50,731 nucleotides of DNA from Scleroderma bovista (Eukaryota; Basidiomycota; Agaricomycetes; Boletales; Sclerodermataceae). Positions 1-11,378 of the stretch are shown here, one piece after another. Position 1 is the first letter of the stretch, and each line of letters starts with the position of its first letter. The notes under the pieces were generated by a model. It saw only the letters and a program-made list of their open reading frames with translations, was not told the origin of the DNA and searched no databases. Location: NCBI GenBank assembly GCA_037178675.1, contig JAYMGJ010000476.1:1-50731 (forward strand), read 5' to 3'. The translations under genes and the position numbers were made by a program.

Positions 1-1888
1 GGGCACTGCACTCTCCTCTTCTTGCTGATAACCATCCTTCTCAATTGTCCTATACTCAGTTTACGCTCCAAGTCTTTTTACACGAAATGATAAGTTACGA
101 TGCTCAACGCTTCATTCCTGAGTCCATGCCATAGCATCGGATGTCTTGCACCCAATGTGAGTATCTTTGGGCCACATACACACTCATGAAATCATTAGGC
201 GAACATCGCATCCGATGATGCTGACCGACAAGTCAAATGTATGTCCTTATTCTGCCCGATTTGGTGCATGAAATGGTGGTCAGGCTGCTGTTGAGAGCTT
301 GGTCTCGCTACGCATGAAACGAATGCCGACTTAGTCCATCCATCGTTTGACAAGTGATCAACCTAACTGCAGAAGCGAGTTGGGGCATCCCGCTATAGCA
401 TAACGGGTATCAGTGTAAGCCCCATTTACATGCCATAGACAAAAGAGCAGTTGAAATGACATTCGTAGTCTCCCAGCCTTCGCTGCCTGCTCATCATGGC
501 TAATAAGCTTGACTGTCTTTGATTGATACCGCAGGATCTCGTATATGGCGGCCCGTTTATCGGCACATCCGATACTAGGGGGTGACATCAAACCGCTTAT
601 CACCTGAGCTAGTGGTAGGTCTTGTTTCGTTTCTGACCCGACTCCAACAGCACGACGTGGAACAAGTAGGAGAAATGGACAAGGACAACTTAACGTCTGA
701 AATCAGTCTCTTGACCCAACACGATCCGGTGGCGATGGTCTCAGTGGAAGGCTTGCTGAGCAGTGGTGTACCAGTTCGTAACGTCTTCTATCTTCGCTAG
801 AGCTGATATAATTGCCTTACAACATCAAGAAACCACGCGTCCTACAAGGCGGTGAAACTATTTACTCTAGAAGATGGCAAGACGGTTTCCGCACCTCTGG
901 CAGGTGACCGTCTTTACACTTTGCCTTGTGATCATCCTCGAGAAAGATCCAGCTGGAAATTACTGCAGAACAACAGTCCAGTTGAGCAGTTCTATGAGGG
1001 TTTAGTCAAAGACAAAGTGAACGTATCTTCGTTGTTTGATATGAATTTCCACTGATGGTACTAAGTGCAGCATGGTATCATACATCTTCAGTCGGTCACA
1101 TCACCTTGTTTACAAGGTCAGTGCCTGCGCAATTGCCCGCAACAAAGCTCCGCTATGGAAAATGGCGTAGTTCGGACATCGCTTCGCAAGCGCACCCGCT
1201 TTATTAGCAAGGTGGATAGCACAGTCATTCGGATTGGCATGTGCCAAAGACGCCAGTTTTAGAGATATATGGGCGTGCATGTAAACAAGGTGCCTGCCGT
1301 CGTCGACGGCTTTGTTCTGGTCAAATAAGGTATGACAAATGAGGAGACTAAGAATCCTTCCACCCTTTCAAGTGTCACTGCCTGAGATGCTGGTGAAGAA
1401 GCCAAAACTGAGGATGCACGTAACTACACATAAACGTGCTGTCAATTGCATAAATTACACAGTTTATTAAAAAAAAATCAAAAACATAAGGCTAAACACT
1501 GAGTACTATCAAGTCGCACCAGACCAGTACTCGCTGCTGTAGTCATTCCAGAACAGATAGAACTGCTACTCAGATCAGATACCACAAGATAACGTCGACT
1601 CATTCAATCACCACCGTTAAAGTGAACCAAGAGGTCCAGGGTAGCCCAGCCCAATCCAAAAAAAATGGCAGACTTTTTTTATCCCTCCACAATCCCGGAT
1701 CGTTTTGCTAAGCCTCTCCGGCTTCCCGACTCCGCGGACTCAACAAATTTGCTCACCGGACTTATCCGACCCGGCGCCAAGTGAACGGCACCAACGGCCA
1801 ACCACTGCCACGATCACCGATCGAAAGTGCCTAGGCACCCGCCGTTATCCCCGTCCGTTCTATCCAAGACAAAGTCGCACTTACGAGT
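1..1888. other. Region without a supported gene
   Basis: Only short open frames occur here. The longest on the plus strand (582-800 and 852-1055) and on the minus strand (358-603) have no motif I recognise and no convincing splice links. They could be remains of an old gene or element. An A-rich run near 1470-1480 is the only obvious compositional feature. The last part (about 1400-1888) is the 3' flank of the Opi1-like gene that ends at 1889. Confidence 0.5.
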
Positions 1889-4146
1889 TTATCTTTCGAT
1901 GACTTGGCTTTCGTCGGACAGCGCAGAGCTCTGCCTCGTGCGCTTCTCCCAGATTCTGTCCCCGCCCTTTTCTTTGCTCCGATCGCTGGCTGTCACCACG
2001 CTCACACCACTCCTGGGTGTTTCTCGCCCGCGTCCACTGGTATTGTGCTCGTCGTCGACATCCAGGCGGAGATCGCTGAGAGAAGGACCCTCCAATAACT
2101 GAATCCCCCGTCCCAGGCCATCGGGGGACGCATACGCAGCTGGAGTAGACGGTACAGAGAAGGGCGTATTCGCCTGTGCAGGCGTCGAAGGCGTCGATGA
2201 GAGACCCGGGAGCGAGTATCGGTGGTCTGTGAGAGAAGAGGAATATGAAGCGGAGGAGGTGGATACAGACGAGGATGTGTGAGTAGAGAAATCAGGGAAG
2301 GGGAATTCCAGCAGCTCTTCAGCATCCTGAGGATTTTGTTGCCGCTGTACGCCGATGATACGCAGTCTTTCCACCCATCTGGAACGAAGTTTGTGTTAAA
2401 ATGACATACATCTGAAGTAAGTAACAGGAAAAAAAACGTACGCATCAGCACGATCAAGCGACTCCTTCACTACCCCCGTCACACCCCTCATCATGTCCAA
2501 ACTCTCCGTCGCAAGCGTCAAAATATGCTGCGCAGCACGCGTAACAGTACTGGCAGTAGGGGGGCGCATTATTGCCCCACCTCGCTGCGTCGCAATCGGC
2601 GACGATGCCCGGCTCGATGCAGGCGTCCCTGACGAAGATCGATCTGGGCCGCCGGCACTGCGCTCTCTCAAATGCCGAACTGCCCGTCCACGACGCGCTG
2701 CGCTCACTGCCCCGCCTGCTGATGCGCCTGCTGCTGAACTCGCGCCGGGTGCGCCATCTGGTATACCCTGAGCATGGGGAACAGAGGCGTTCGCATTCGC
2801 CCAGCGCTGCGGAAGGTGTAGGATGAACCCCCGCACACGCGCACGCGCGGGTTCAGGAAGTGCTCCGCCTGCGTACTTGCTCACAACATCGACGACCTGG
2901 CGAACAGTCTGTACAACGTTCCTTCTCACATCTGTGAGAGTGCGCATGTGTGTCGGCGACACGAAGGAGTCGCCCGATGACGAGCCCGTGGTTCCATCTG
3001 GCTGGAGTGACGCGATAAAGTCACGTAGGATCACCATCTGTCCATCGATGTGTGCTGTTGCATACTATATAGCAGTGCGTGTTATTAGTACACGGGATCA
3101 AGAACGAGAGGATACGTACTTGGAGCCACTGGAGACAGTATTTCAATCGTCGCATGCTTTCTTCGCTGACAGCTGCACCGATTCCACCGGCCTCGAGAAG
3201 GACGGCTTGCCAGCGACTTCGTTGGGCAACTGCCTGCCCATTTTGGTCTGCAGGCACCTCCTGTGTCTGCGATCGTGGCGTCGGCGTGCGACTTTCGGCG
3301 GTATGCAAATCGTTGGGGTGCGAAACTGGGTCTTGAGCTAGAGCTTTCCTATTTAGGAAATAAAGACCGGTAAAGGTATGTGACTTACTGGTGACCAACC
3401 CAACTTCCAAGGTGGTCTGCGGTGATTCGCTTCTCTCGAAGCTCTCCTGCTCGTGGTGTTGTCGAGGCTGGTCATCGACCTGCATCCTGTCTGAATCGAT
3501 GCTCGAAGGTCGACGATATCTCTCCAACTATATGTATACACCCCAAAAGTTGGGGTGATTGAACGCCAATTATTATATAGGAGTTAGTTGGCTGACGCAC
3601 CCTGTCCAACTGTCGGCAAGCAAACCCATCGAGCTGTTCCACGGGGAGTCGTTCTATAACGGGGCGAGAGATGCTCTTCACCGAGGACTCCATCATCTCC
3701 GCTCCATACTGCAGTAAAGTGATCGAACGAAATAGTTATGATTTCAATTGTGTTACTATCACATGACGATCGCAAATATCGCAGACGTACACACCTTTAC
3801 AACGCGTGAGCTGGCTTTGCCCTGTTCGTACGCACGGAGGGCGGTGTTTACGAGAGGCAAGCTGGAAACCCGGGAGACGAAATCCGGAGAGACAATGTCT
3901 TGCTGCGTAAGTGGCAAGGTTGCTGAATTGGGGTGGTTAATCGCTGTTGTATTGTAAAATTGTAGCTACTATTTCTCCAGCGAAAAGACAGAGTGGCTCA
4001 CTCAAAGACGACGTATGTGCGCCTTTTTTCATATCCCCTAGAGCACGTATGGCTATGCGAACGCTCTCGTCTTCATCATCGAGGGTGTCCATCTTGGGGG
4101 ATGACTCCGACAAAGAGGGCTGCGATGGGGGAGGAGTGTCTGGCAT
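1889..4146 (-). CDS. Opi1-type transcriptional regulator
   Basis: Seven exons read on the minus strand: 4146-3970, 3902-3795, 3708-3601, 3527-3389, 3337-3120, 3064-2442 and 2378-1889. They sum to 1863 nt (620 aa) with consistent phases and GT-AG borders. The start at 4146 precedes an acidic stretch (DDEDESVRIAIRALGDM) seen near the N terminus of basidiomycete relatives. Exon 2 holds LPLVNTALRAYEQGK, exon 3 ESSVKSISRPVIERLP, exon 5 LKYCLQWLQ, exon 6 VDVVSKYAGGALPEPAR, and exons 6-7 join as DAWVERLRIIG; these are the conserved blocks of the Opi1 family. In yeast Opi1 represses inositol/phospholipid genes and senses phosphatidic acid at the ER. Whether that role holds in this fungus is inference. 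The tail after the last block is Ser/Pro-rich. The donor of exon 1 and the acceptor of exon 5 had alternatives; I chose those that keep frame and give a branch-point-like CTAA. Confidence 0.85.
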
Positions 4147-4464
4147 GTCTGGTGGGTCTGTTCGCGAGCAAAGGTGGCCTCTGTCGAGGATGATAACGGG
4201 TTCAGCGGGGCCACGTGCAGAGCTTCATAGCTGGTGCATTTCACGTGTTTTTTGGTAAACTCAAAGTGTTATCATTGCTTATGCAATCATTTCTATATCT
4301 GGTATTTGTAGAAAGGACTTGGTTGTGACTCCTCATTTCATCCCATATCCTCGGACCTTTGAAAATCCTCGAGTGATTTCGATCACTGAGTCAAGTTTCC
4401 CGGGGAAGGGGGATTAGGCATTGGGTGGTGTCCCGCTTGCCGAAATTTTGCTTACTTTACTACG

Positions 4465-4473
4465 CTTATAAAC
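4465..4473 (+). promoter_or_regulatory. TATA-like element upstream of the C2H2 gene
   Basis: The sequence cttataaac lies about 60 bp upstream of the ATG at 4534, a plausible core-promoter position. It is supported by motif and distance only. Confidence 0.35.
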
Positions 4474-4533
4474 TGGACCCATGATGGCGAGGGCTGAGTA
4501 ACTCCTTTTCCCCCACCTGCATTCGCATTAACG

Positions 4534-5211
4534 ATGACAGAGCCTTGGAATCCAAGGCTGTTTCTATACGCAGGTCACTCCGGTCACTTCGGGATAGATG
4601 ATTTGGACCATGGTATCAACTACACTTTGGAACCAATGGACTTCCCCTCTCCATCAGTATCACCCACCCCTACAGACTCCAATAACTCGCTTATCGATGT
4701 CGAATTGACTTACCCCATTTCCGCACCTCCATATGAACCAACCTCAGTCATTGTGCCATTCGTGAACCCACTCGAATTGGAACAAACCCACAGCATGACC
4801 AACACGCCTGGAGCTGCTCCTCTCTTCATAAAGAAATCACGGGGCCGCAAGGTACCCACATCACAGAATGGCATGTCATTGGATGGACAAAGAGGCATCA
4901 AGGATCGGAGACACGTCTGTGGGTATTGTGGGGGTCAGTTCAAGCGTGGGGAGCATTTGAAGAGACATGTAAGATCCATTCATACACATGACCGACGTAC
5001 GTCCATTGCGTCCGGTGATTGTCTCTCGAACTGAACGTTTTACGTTCTTCTCTTCCTTGTAGCATGGCGGTGTACATTCCCAGACTGCGGACGGGAGTTC
5101 AGTCGGCGCGACAACCTTAATCAACACCTACGCATGCATGAAGCAACTCCCGACGCCAAGACAGCAGAAGGGCAGGCGAAGAAGGGACGAAAACAATCCA
5201 TGTTATTCTGA
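4534..5211 (+). CDS. C2H2 zinc-finger protein (two fingers)
   Basis: Two exons, 4534-4996 and 5063-5211, are joined across a 66-nt intron (donor gtacgt, acceptor ttgtag, phase 1) to give 203 aa. The N-terminal ~120 residues are Pro/Ser-rich and probably disordered. A basic stretch (KKSRGRK) precedes two adjacent C2H2 fingers at the C terminus. Finger 1 starts CGYCGGQF and ends HLKRHVRSIH; the intron falls right after it. Finger 2 starts CTFPDCGREF and ends NLNQHLRMH. A paired C-terminal arrangement like this is common in fungal stress/developmental regulators of the Msn2/Seb1 type, but assignment to that group is only inference. The protein ends in a short Lys-rich tail. Reading frame and splice sites are intact. 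Confidence 0.8.
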
Positions 5212-5606
5212 TGAATGAGATGTACCATGTTTCAATCGGTTCCACTTGTGCTTTGCCTCCCTGTGTATCCATGATACTAGTAGGCATGCCATTCCGAGAA
5301 AGTACAGCCATACGTTGGTGGTTCTGTTTCTAATTTCGTGTTTCTACGGTCTGAAACCACTGTTTAATAATACCTAAAAGGGGTTCATATCCTACTTTCC
5401 GTGCCGTTGTATGTTTAGTATAGCGTGTTGGGGGGAGGCTGGTTTTCGGTAATGCGGTATGAGCACGGGCATTAACACAGTTTCATAGACAACAGCGAAG
5501 GCCTCAAGTGAAACACTGGACTAGAGGATTTGGAAACTATGGTAGACCCGATGGTCAAGATAGTATCATTGCAATGCCAGCGCAGAAGAACTTACCATAA
5601 CATCAT
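5212..5606. other. Intergenic region
   Basis: This is the 3' flank of the C2H2 gene and the 3' flank of the convergent DUF6533-type gene. I see no gene, repeat or RNA here. Confidence 0.5.
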
Positions 5607-6660
5607 TCAACTGACGAGAATCAACCAAGGTTCGTTCCTATTACCCCCGCCACCGATGCGTGTTTGATCCGAGTTGGAGTCGCCTGCTCTGATCGCAGAC
5701 AAGTGTTGGTTATCTGCCATTGTGCCGTGCTGCATGTTGCGAGAGAGGGCGCCCATCTGCCGGTCAACCTCCTCACTCACGCCTGTTGTGCTGTAGACCG
5801 TTGGCTTCAGGCGACGTAAGTCGATCACCACTCTCTGGCCACAGATTGCAAGGACTGGTAAGGCAATGCTGTCAAATTGGGTTAATTGAACTGAAGGGAC
5901 TGAAGGCGTCACAATTCCATACCCTATGGATATAAATGCCTTGGGGCTCTAGAAATCAAGTTGAACCAAGGAAGGTTGTCTTGGTTAGATACGCTACGTA
6001 CGTCTCGATACACAGTCCTGACAACCAGGATTACTAACACGACTTCTCTTAGATGGACTCATAGACTTACCAAGTAACGATGTACATGACATCAAATACA
6101 CTGACCTACGAATTATGAGAAAATCATTCCTTCATCACACGACTGTCTTACAAAATAGAACACCGAAACTAATAGAAGCATCTCAGTTTGAGAAAAATAA
6201 TCCAAGTCAAGCACTTACTATCTCTAACGAGTACCCGAAGTAACAGGGGCCAACTATTTGGGGATGGCCCCCGATACGCCTGAAGACTGTACATGGCAAT
6301 GCAGTACACCAGTGTGTCAAGGACCAAGCTAGCAAAATAAATGAACCACTAGGCACTGTTGTCGGCCCAGTGATATCTGTGCGGGATACGAAGAAGCTCA
6401 CCACATAATCTGCAGGACTCCAACATGTAAGGAACATTTAAAATGAGAAATATTACTTCTATGACTTACCTGGTATGGGTCGACGACAGATACCTGCGAC
6501 AGGCCCTACTACAGAATCTCAGTGTTCAATCCATACCTCACACACGATTAACTTAACTCACTGTCCAAAATCTCCTCCTGGCGACTTCTAATTCCAGCTA
6601 AGACTGAGACGAATACCGCAATGTATCCCACGACTATACTTCTTAGCACGTGCCGATTAC

Positions 6661-6740
6661 TAAGGTCCAGTCTGGACGGTGAAACCTGGAACGAAACTGA
6701 AACTGAAATGTTCAGTTCAATGTCACGTGTGGTCACGTGG
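6661..6740 (+). repeat. Left terminal inverted repeat of the Harbinger-like element
   Basis: The repeat matches the reverse complement of 9680-9759 over 80 bp with one visible mismatch. It ends internally with two CACGTG palindromes, possible E-box binding sites. Confidence 0.9.
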
Positions 6741-6802
6741 AACTGTTGCCCTGTACACAGCCCGGTGCCACAGTGCTCTTGCTCCTACCGACGTTTCCTT
6801 CC

Positions 6803-7257
6803 ATGTCTGATAGATCTCATTCATCTCATTCATTGCGCTCGAAAGGGCCTGTTGTTGAATCTGAGGGCAATACAAGAACAAAACCTCGCAAGCAGGCTGC
6901 CAACTGGTCAGATGAAGATACTACAACACTTCTCGAGTTTCTTATTGAAGAGTTACCCAAAGCTGGCGATGGAAACTTCAAGAGATCAACATGGACGGCA
7001 GCTGCATCCATTTTCTCAATCAAATCTGGGATAACCAAGGGGGGGGGGGCAAAAGATGCACACTCATGCAAGCATAGGTTTCAATTGGTAAGTTAGATCT
7101 AACTGGACCATCTGACCGTCACTAACAAATACTACAGCTGAAGAAATACTACGAAGCTGTTGTCGATCTCAAGAATGCTTCCGGATTTATGTACTCCAAT
7201 AAGGATGGTGCTGGGATCATGCTGGTACAAACCGATGTCTGGAATAGATACGTCAAG
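6803..7257 (+). pseudogene. Myb/SANT-like DNA-binding protein, 3'-truncated
   Basis: Exon 1 (6803-7087, 95 codons) starts at MSDRSHS and contains ANWSDEDTTTLLEFLIEELP, the first helix of a SANT/Myb-like domain common in Agaricomycete transposon proteins. Exon 2 (7138-7257) continues LKKYYEAVVDLKNASGF and ends TDVWNRYVK at a gtgagt donor. The following intron runs into the gypsy LTR at 7297, so the rest of the protein is lost. A run of ten G at ~7040 encodes three Gly within the domain and is a likely hotspot for indels. In Harbinger elements a Myb-like partner binds the terminal repeats and helps the transposase. Its position inside the TIRs fits that role. Confidence 0.7.
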
Positions 7258-7296
7258 GTGAGTATAAAACATACTGGATTATTAAAAATGGTGCAG

Positions 7297-9292
7297 TGTG
7301 AGTCAAAGTGTGGATTTGGGTCGGAGTAATAACCCAAACACAACACCAACAAAGGACTACGAAAATGTGCAAGTGGTGGTTTACCTCCATGGTGTCCAGA
7401 GAGGATATGCTGAGGAGGGGGGAAGGGGATCTACACCAACAGGGTGATGCAGACAGTGATGCAGGATACTCCTGGGGTACAGGAGTAATAGAAGACAAAG
7501 GGGATAGGGGTCTGGACTCTTCCTAAAGCCTAGGAAGTGTCAAAGTGGGGATTGGGTAGACTGAGACTGAAACAGCGATACTACACCTAGAGGTTGGTGC
7601 AGCAAAGGGGCAAGGGGGCTCCTGACGTCCAGAAGCACTGAGAGATGAAGGATTGACTGGCTAGACTCCGCTTGAGCCTAGAGAAACACTTGGACTTGAA
7701 TAGACTGAATAAACTTGAGATATCAGAGCCTTTAGACCTTCACTGAAGCCTACAAGACTCAAAGAACTGAGGGGATACTGACTGAGAGAGTCTGAGAGAG
7801 GGATAATTTCGTGCAATTAGGTCTTTTCACTGGGCTGAGCCCAGGGGTTTAAATACATGGGGGGGCACAGCATTAAAGTACAAAAAGAGAAGGGAGTAAG
7901 CAGAATTTGTCAAGGATTGGTAAGGGATTGGTAAGAGCTTTGTAAGGGGTTTGTAAGCAATCAGTAAGCAAGGGATAAGCAGGAATGAGTAAGCTGCATG
8001 ACAAGATTGATTGGTAAGGGAGTGAGTCATCAGCTGAGTAATATACCAAAAATGCGAAAGGGATAGAGTAATACTGATGACAAGAGAGCATCAGTAAGCA
8101 AGGGATGAGTCACTGCACAGCAGAAGGAGTCATTGATGCACAGCCTAAGAAGTTTGATGGGGGGCTGTGTACCATCAGGAATTTGATGGGACAACAATGG
8201 GGAAGATCTGAGATTAATAGGGGGATTGATCCAAGACAAAACAGCCACAAGAAGGGTACCAGGGGTCCAGAGGTCTTTTGGGGGGTCAGCATACACTAAG
8301 GTATAGTGCATGTGTTCTAGCGCCGTTGAAGCGCAACCATGGGCTCCCTTGACGAGCTCTCTTCTGGGAAAGAACAAGAGAGGATTCTTCTTCCTAATAG
8401 CACTATAAAGTGGGGGAATAACTGTCATGGTGCTGGGGGACGTCGTCTGAAAGTAGGGAAGTGGATAGAGTATTGAATTCGATGCATCCAGGGAAGTGAG
8501 ACGAACGACAGAGGAAGATGGACATGGCAAGTATCTGGGAGGAAGGGACCATAGGCTGAGGGCTCAGGGGACACAGAGACGACCAGAGAAGACTTCTCAA
8601 GCTTGACAATAGACCTAAGATGACCAAAGTACGTCCTTGACGCAGGACTGACGAGGAGAATGCGCTGACCGAGAACAAGAGGGACTGAGGGAGCAGGCTG
8701 GGAAGATATGTGCCAGGCAGTGCACGGGAACTCTGGGAGAGGCTGTCCTAAGAGCAGGACATAGTGGAGATCTGCAGCAATAGCGGAGAAATGATCCAGA
8801 GAAAATACGGACTCCATAGTGAGCGATGAAGCGAACGTCTGGATTGCGGGGGGAATATCTCCGTGGGAAATGAATGGATTTGCGTCGGAACTTGACAGGC
8901 AGATAGACCACGTTCTAGGCTCTCTGACGGTATAGTCACGTGCCTGATAGCTTCAGAAACGACGGAGCTATTCAAAATATTGGAATGCTGGCACTGGGCG
9001 CCTAAAAATGACGTTTGGGCGCTAAAAATCATTTCTTCTCTTTCTCCTTCGTTTCTCCATCAATTCTTCGGCTTCTTTGATCGTTCTGGTATGGGAGTTG
9101 TACTGCAGACATGTGCATTCCTTTCTCATACCACAATTGACATTATTCCTTCAGTTTCTTCTGCTTCTTGGCGGTTTTTGTGCGATAGATGGCTACGATG
9201 AGGGTTCGTCGTGCTTATCCTTCACATAAGGATCATTCGATATAGGCATTATCTTCCATGTTCACTGTACCAAACCTGTTTGGTGCGTGGCA
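7297..9292 (-). mobile_element. Solo LTR of the gypsy family (copy 1)
   Basis: This nearly 2-kb sequence matches, in reverse orientation, the LTRs at 31250-33309 and 40949-43050. It starts TGTGAGTCAAAG and ends GGTGCGTGGCA. No target-site duplication is visible: the left flank is tgcag and the right flank ccgca. The flanks are two different truncated genes of the host transposon, which suggests recombination between two LTR insertions with loss of what lay between. It lacks a ~60-bp block of the CTTAC-rich part present in the other copies. Confidence 0.9.
8425..8817 (-). CDS. LTR-borne 130-codon ORF (copy in solo LTR 1)
   Basis: This is the same 130-aa frame as in the other three LTR copies, starting MESVFSLDHF and ending FRRRPPAP, with only a few substitutions. 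See the copy at 41481-41873 for description. Confidence 0.35.
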   Translation of the reverse strand: MESVFSLDHFSAIAADLHYVLLLGQPLPEFPCTAWHISSQPAPSVPLVLGQRILLVSPASRTYFGHLRSIVKLEKSSLVVSVSPEPSAYGPFLPDTCHVHLPLSFVSLPWMHRIQYSIHFPTFRRRPPAP

Positions 9293-9554
9293 CCGCACAC
9301 ATCAATACTTGCGCTAGTTTATCGAATATGTTGTGTGTGACCCCAAGGCATGTATGAATTCTGTTTGGATGGCCATTCAGTAACTCCAGCATCCACCCTT
9401 CACCTGATAGAATTGACGTATGGTATGGTATAGGTGCGGTGGGGGCGAGAAAGATGAGGTTATAGTAATACACTATTTGGGAAGTGATGAGGGTGATTAA
9501 AATCACAAGGCGATGACGGCAGGCATCCTGTACTTGTTGCGCTTCGAGGTCCAT
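9293..9554 (-). pseudogene. DDE_4 (Harbinger-like) transposase, N-terminal fragment
   Basis: The frame starts at 9554 with MDLEAQQVQDACRHR, followed by a hydrophobic YYYNLIFLAP segment. Then come PYHTSILSGEGWMLELLNGH and PNRIHTCLGVTHNIFDKL, the typical N terminus of fungal DDE_4/Harbinger-type transposases. After about 87 residues the frame runs into the gypsy solo LTR at 9292. The DDE catalytic domain is nowhere in the window. The fragment lies inside the TIRs, reading toward the SANT-like gene. Confidence 0.7.
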
Positions 9555-9679
9555 CGTGAGGGTGATAATCTGCGATCTCCATGGCCAGTATACCTTAACA
9601 GAACAATTCTGATATGAAATAAACTAAGATTACGGCCGACTATGCTGATAGTAGATATGCGGCAGTACTTGCAATGCCA

Positions 9680-9759
9680 CCACGTGACCACACGTGACAT
9701 TGAACTGAACATTTCAGTTTCAGTTTCATTCCAGGTTTCACCGTCCAGACTGGACCTTA
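9680..9759 (-). repeat. Right terminal inverted repeat of the Harbinger-like element
   Basis: This is the inverted partner of 6661-6740, including the same pair of CACGTG motifs. The outermost three bases TTA may belong to the target duplication rather than to the repeat. Confidence 0.9.
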
Positions 9760-10295
9760 CCATCCCAGATTACCCACGTGCTCAAGAGAACTAGAGCTGC
9801 TGGACTTCAATATGAACAAACCCAAAGTGCAGTAGACTTACTGTGTGCAGATTCTATAGAAAATAGCAGGTATATGCCAACAAATATCACATAAACCCTG
9901 CAAATCTGCAACCAAAATTAGGTGAACAATGCCATGCCAATGATACACAGACCTATGTGTTGCAAAGCCCCTGTTGCATTGATTCCAACGATTGTTTGAC
10001 CCCAGAGTATCCCATAGCGATTCAACAAATAGACAACCTTCACCGCTGTCCAAGGCAAGTTCCAAGTATATCGGACCTAGAAGACAGATGAAGCAGATTA
10101 GATTGTATCACTACTTTCATACGGCTCGGCGCTAAGCCCACCTCATCTTCAATGGTGATAAAGTAATCACACCAAAGAAGCGTGTACCCAACAACCACGG
10201 AAATCCTACAGGACAGTTCATTCCATCAAGTTTATGCTGACAGTAAGAAAAACTCACCGCATTACCCACTCATCATGCACATCGGCATCCACCAT

Positions 10296-10907
10296 GGTAA
10301 TGCGATGTTGGGCATCTCAGAGGAGTAAAAGTCATCCACCTTTTGAGTGAAACTGATCCGGGCGGCCACCGCACGCTCAGCGGCTCCGGGCCCCATCACA
10401 CTCAGGATATACTTACATTAGTTTAAGTTATGTCACCCACCCTACAATCCCTGGCATCCCAGACTCCCAGGGGCCAGAGGTTTTGTGTCTACATAGCCTT
10501 AGAGGACCCACAGTGGCTGGAATTCCCGTTTGGTGACTATGTAATTCAATATGGCCGAGCTTGCACAGGACCCGGCGGGTCAATCCCTATGTATGTTATA
10601 TCCTGGTGTGGACAGAAATGGGCAAAAAATGGGCGTGATGTTCAATCCAAGTCGGACATTTCGGGGCATAAATGTGGCCAATGTCTGATATTTCATGCTG
10701 ACAGATTACCTTGGTCGACACCAATGTTAGATCCAGATGCGGACACAGAGGTCCACATGGACTCTTAGTCAGGAGCAATGTTTGATCATGTATGCAGACA
10801 GATCGGCACATGGACTCCCACTGTTTGACCTAAGTCGGGAGCAATCATGTTCGATCATGTATGGGGACAGCTGAGATGCAGACTAGTACTGAATGACCAG
10901 TGACAGG
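10296..10907. other. Region of unknown content with a 112-codon ORF
   Basis: This is the 5' flank of the DUF6533-type gene followed by an open frame at 10430-10768 (+) with no motif I recognise. The segment around 10720-10870 has near-repeats of 'gagcaat.tttgatcatgtatg.ggacag', which suggests short degenerate duplications. I do not call a gene. Confidence 0.4.
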
Positions 10908-11378
10908 TGTTACGACCATGCCCAACTCCGGGCCTTATCCGGTCACTCCGGTCGCATCGCAGCTCTACAGCTCTACTCCGGTCGCTCGTCTCCTACTCCG
11001 GTTGCGCTCACGCAGATAACCTTCCGTTAAGCACGACCCTTGGTCTATGCTCCATTCACTCGTTACCACACTTCGCCGTTTACCCTGCCTTGACGTGAGT
11101 TCTCCGTGAACTCGATATATCCTATACCTTGTAGCATTTTCACCGGACCTGATTTGTTTTACACGGACCTGACTTTATTTTCACCGGTCCTGACCTAGTC
11201 CTAACTCCGGTCATCCCTTGTCCGCTATTAGGTTGTTTACTTGTCACCGTATGTACTCGACCCTAGTTCTACTTAGTATAAGTACCCTCTAGTTTACCTT
11301 GTACACCTCAGTCTGAAATCATCTAAGTTACTACTCCTGTCCCCTTGTCTGTCTCCGTCTCCATCTCCACCTGACCGG

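Larger units (their letters stand above)
6661..9756. mobile_element. Harbinger-like DNA transposon (gutted)
   Basis: The element is bounded by ~80-bp terminal inverted repeats (6661-6740 and 9680-9759) that differ at about one position. It is flanked by the direct repeat TTAC (6657-6660 and 9757-9760); a 3-bp TTA duplication is the expected reading for PIF/Harbinger elements. Inside are the start of a Myb/SANT-like gene on the plus strand and the N terminus of a DDE_4-type transposase on the minus strand, the two-gene layout of Harbinger elements. The catalytic part of the transposase is missing: a solo gypsy LTR (7297-9292) joins the two truncated genes. It sits inside the DUF6533-type gene. 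The Harbinger assignment rests on gene content and TSD and could instead be a related DDE_4 group. Confidence 0.75.
5607..10295 (-). pseudogene. DUF6533-type membrane protein gene split by a transposon
   Basis: The gene is read on the minus strand. Exon 1 (10295-10258) and exon 2 (10205-10142) give VVVGYTLLWCDYFITIEDE. The next exon, starting at 10076, gives VRYTWNLPWTAVKVVYLLN, the hallmark N terminus of fungal DUF6533 multi-pass proteins. Further segments are VYVIFVGIYLLFSIES (~9900-9850) and ILLSTWVIWDG (~9790-9760). After the inserted element the frame resumes at ~6660 with NRHVLRSIVVGYIAVF. Later segments include YVWFIYFASLVLDTL (~6420-6340) and LLRVLVRD (~6240). The C terminus, from ~5930, contains CGQRVVIDLRRLK and EVDRQMGALS and ends at 5607. 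Hydrophobic segments alternate with short loops, as in these GPCR-like proteins of unknown function. Removing 6661-9756 plus one copy of the direct repeat TTAC rejoins WDG and NRHV in frame, so the gene was intact before the insertion. The exon 3 donor is uncertain. Confidence 0.75.
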
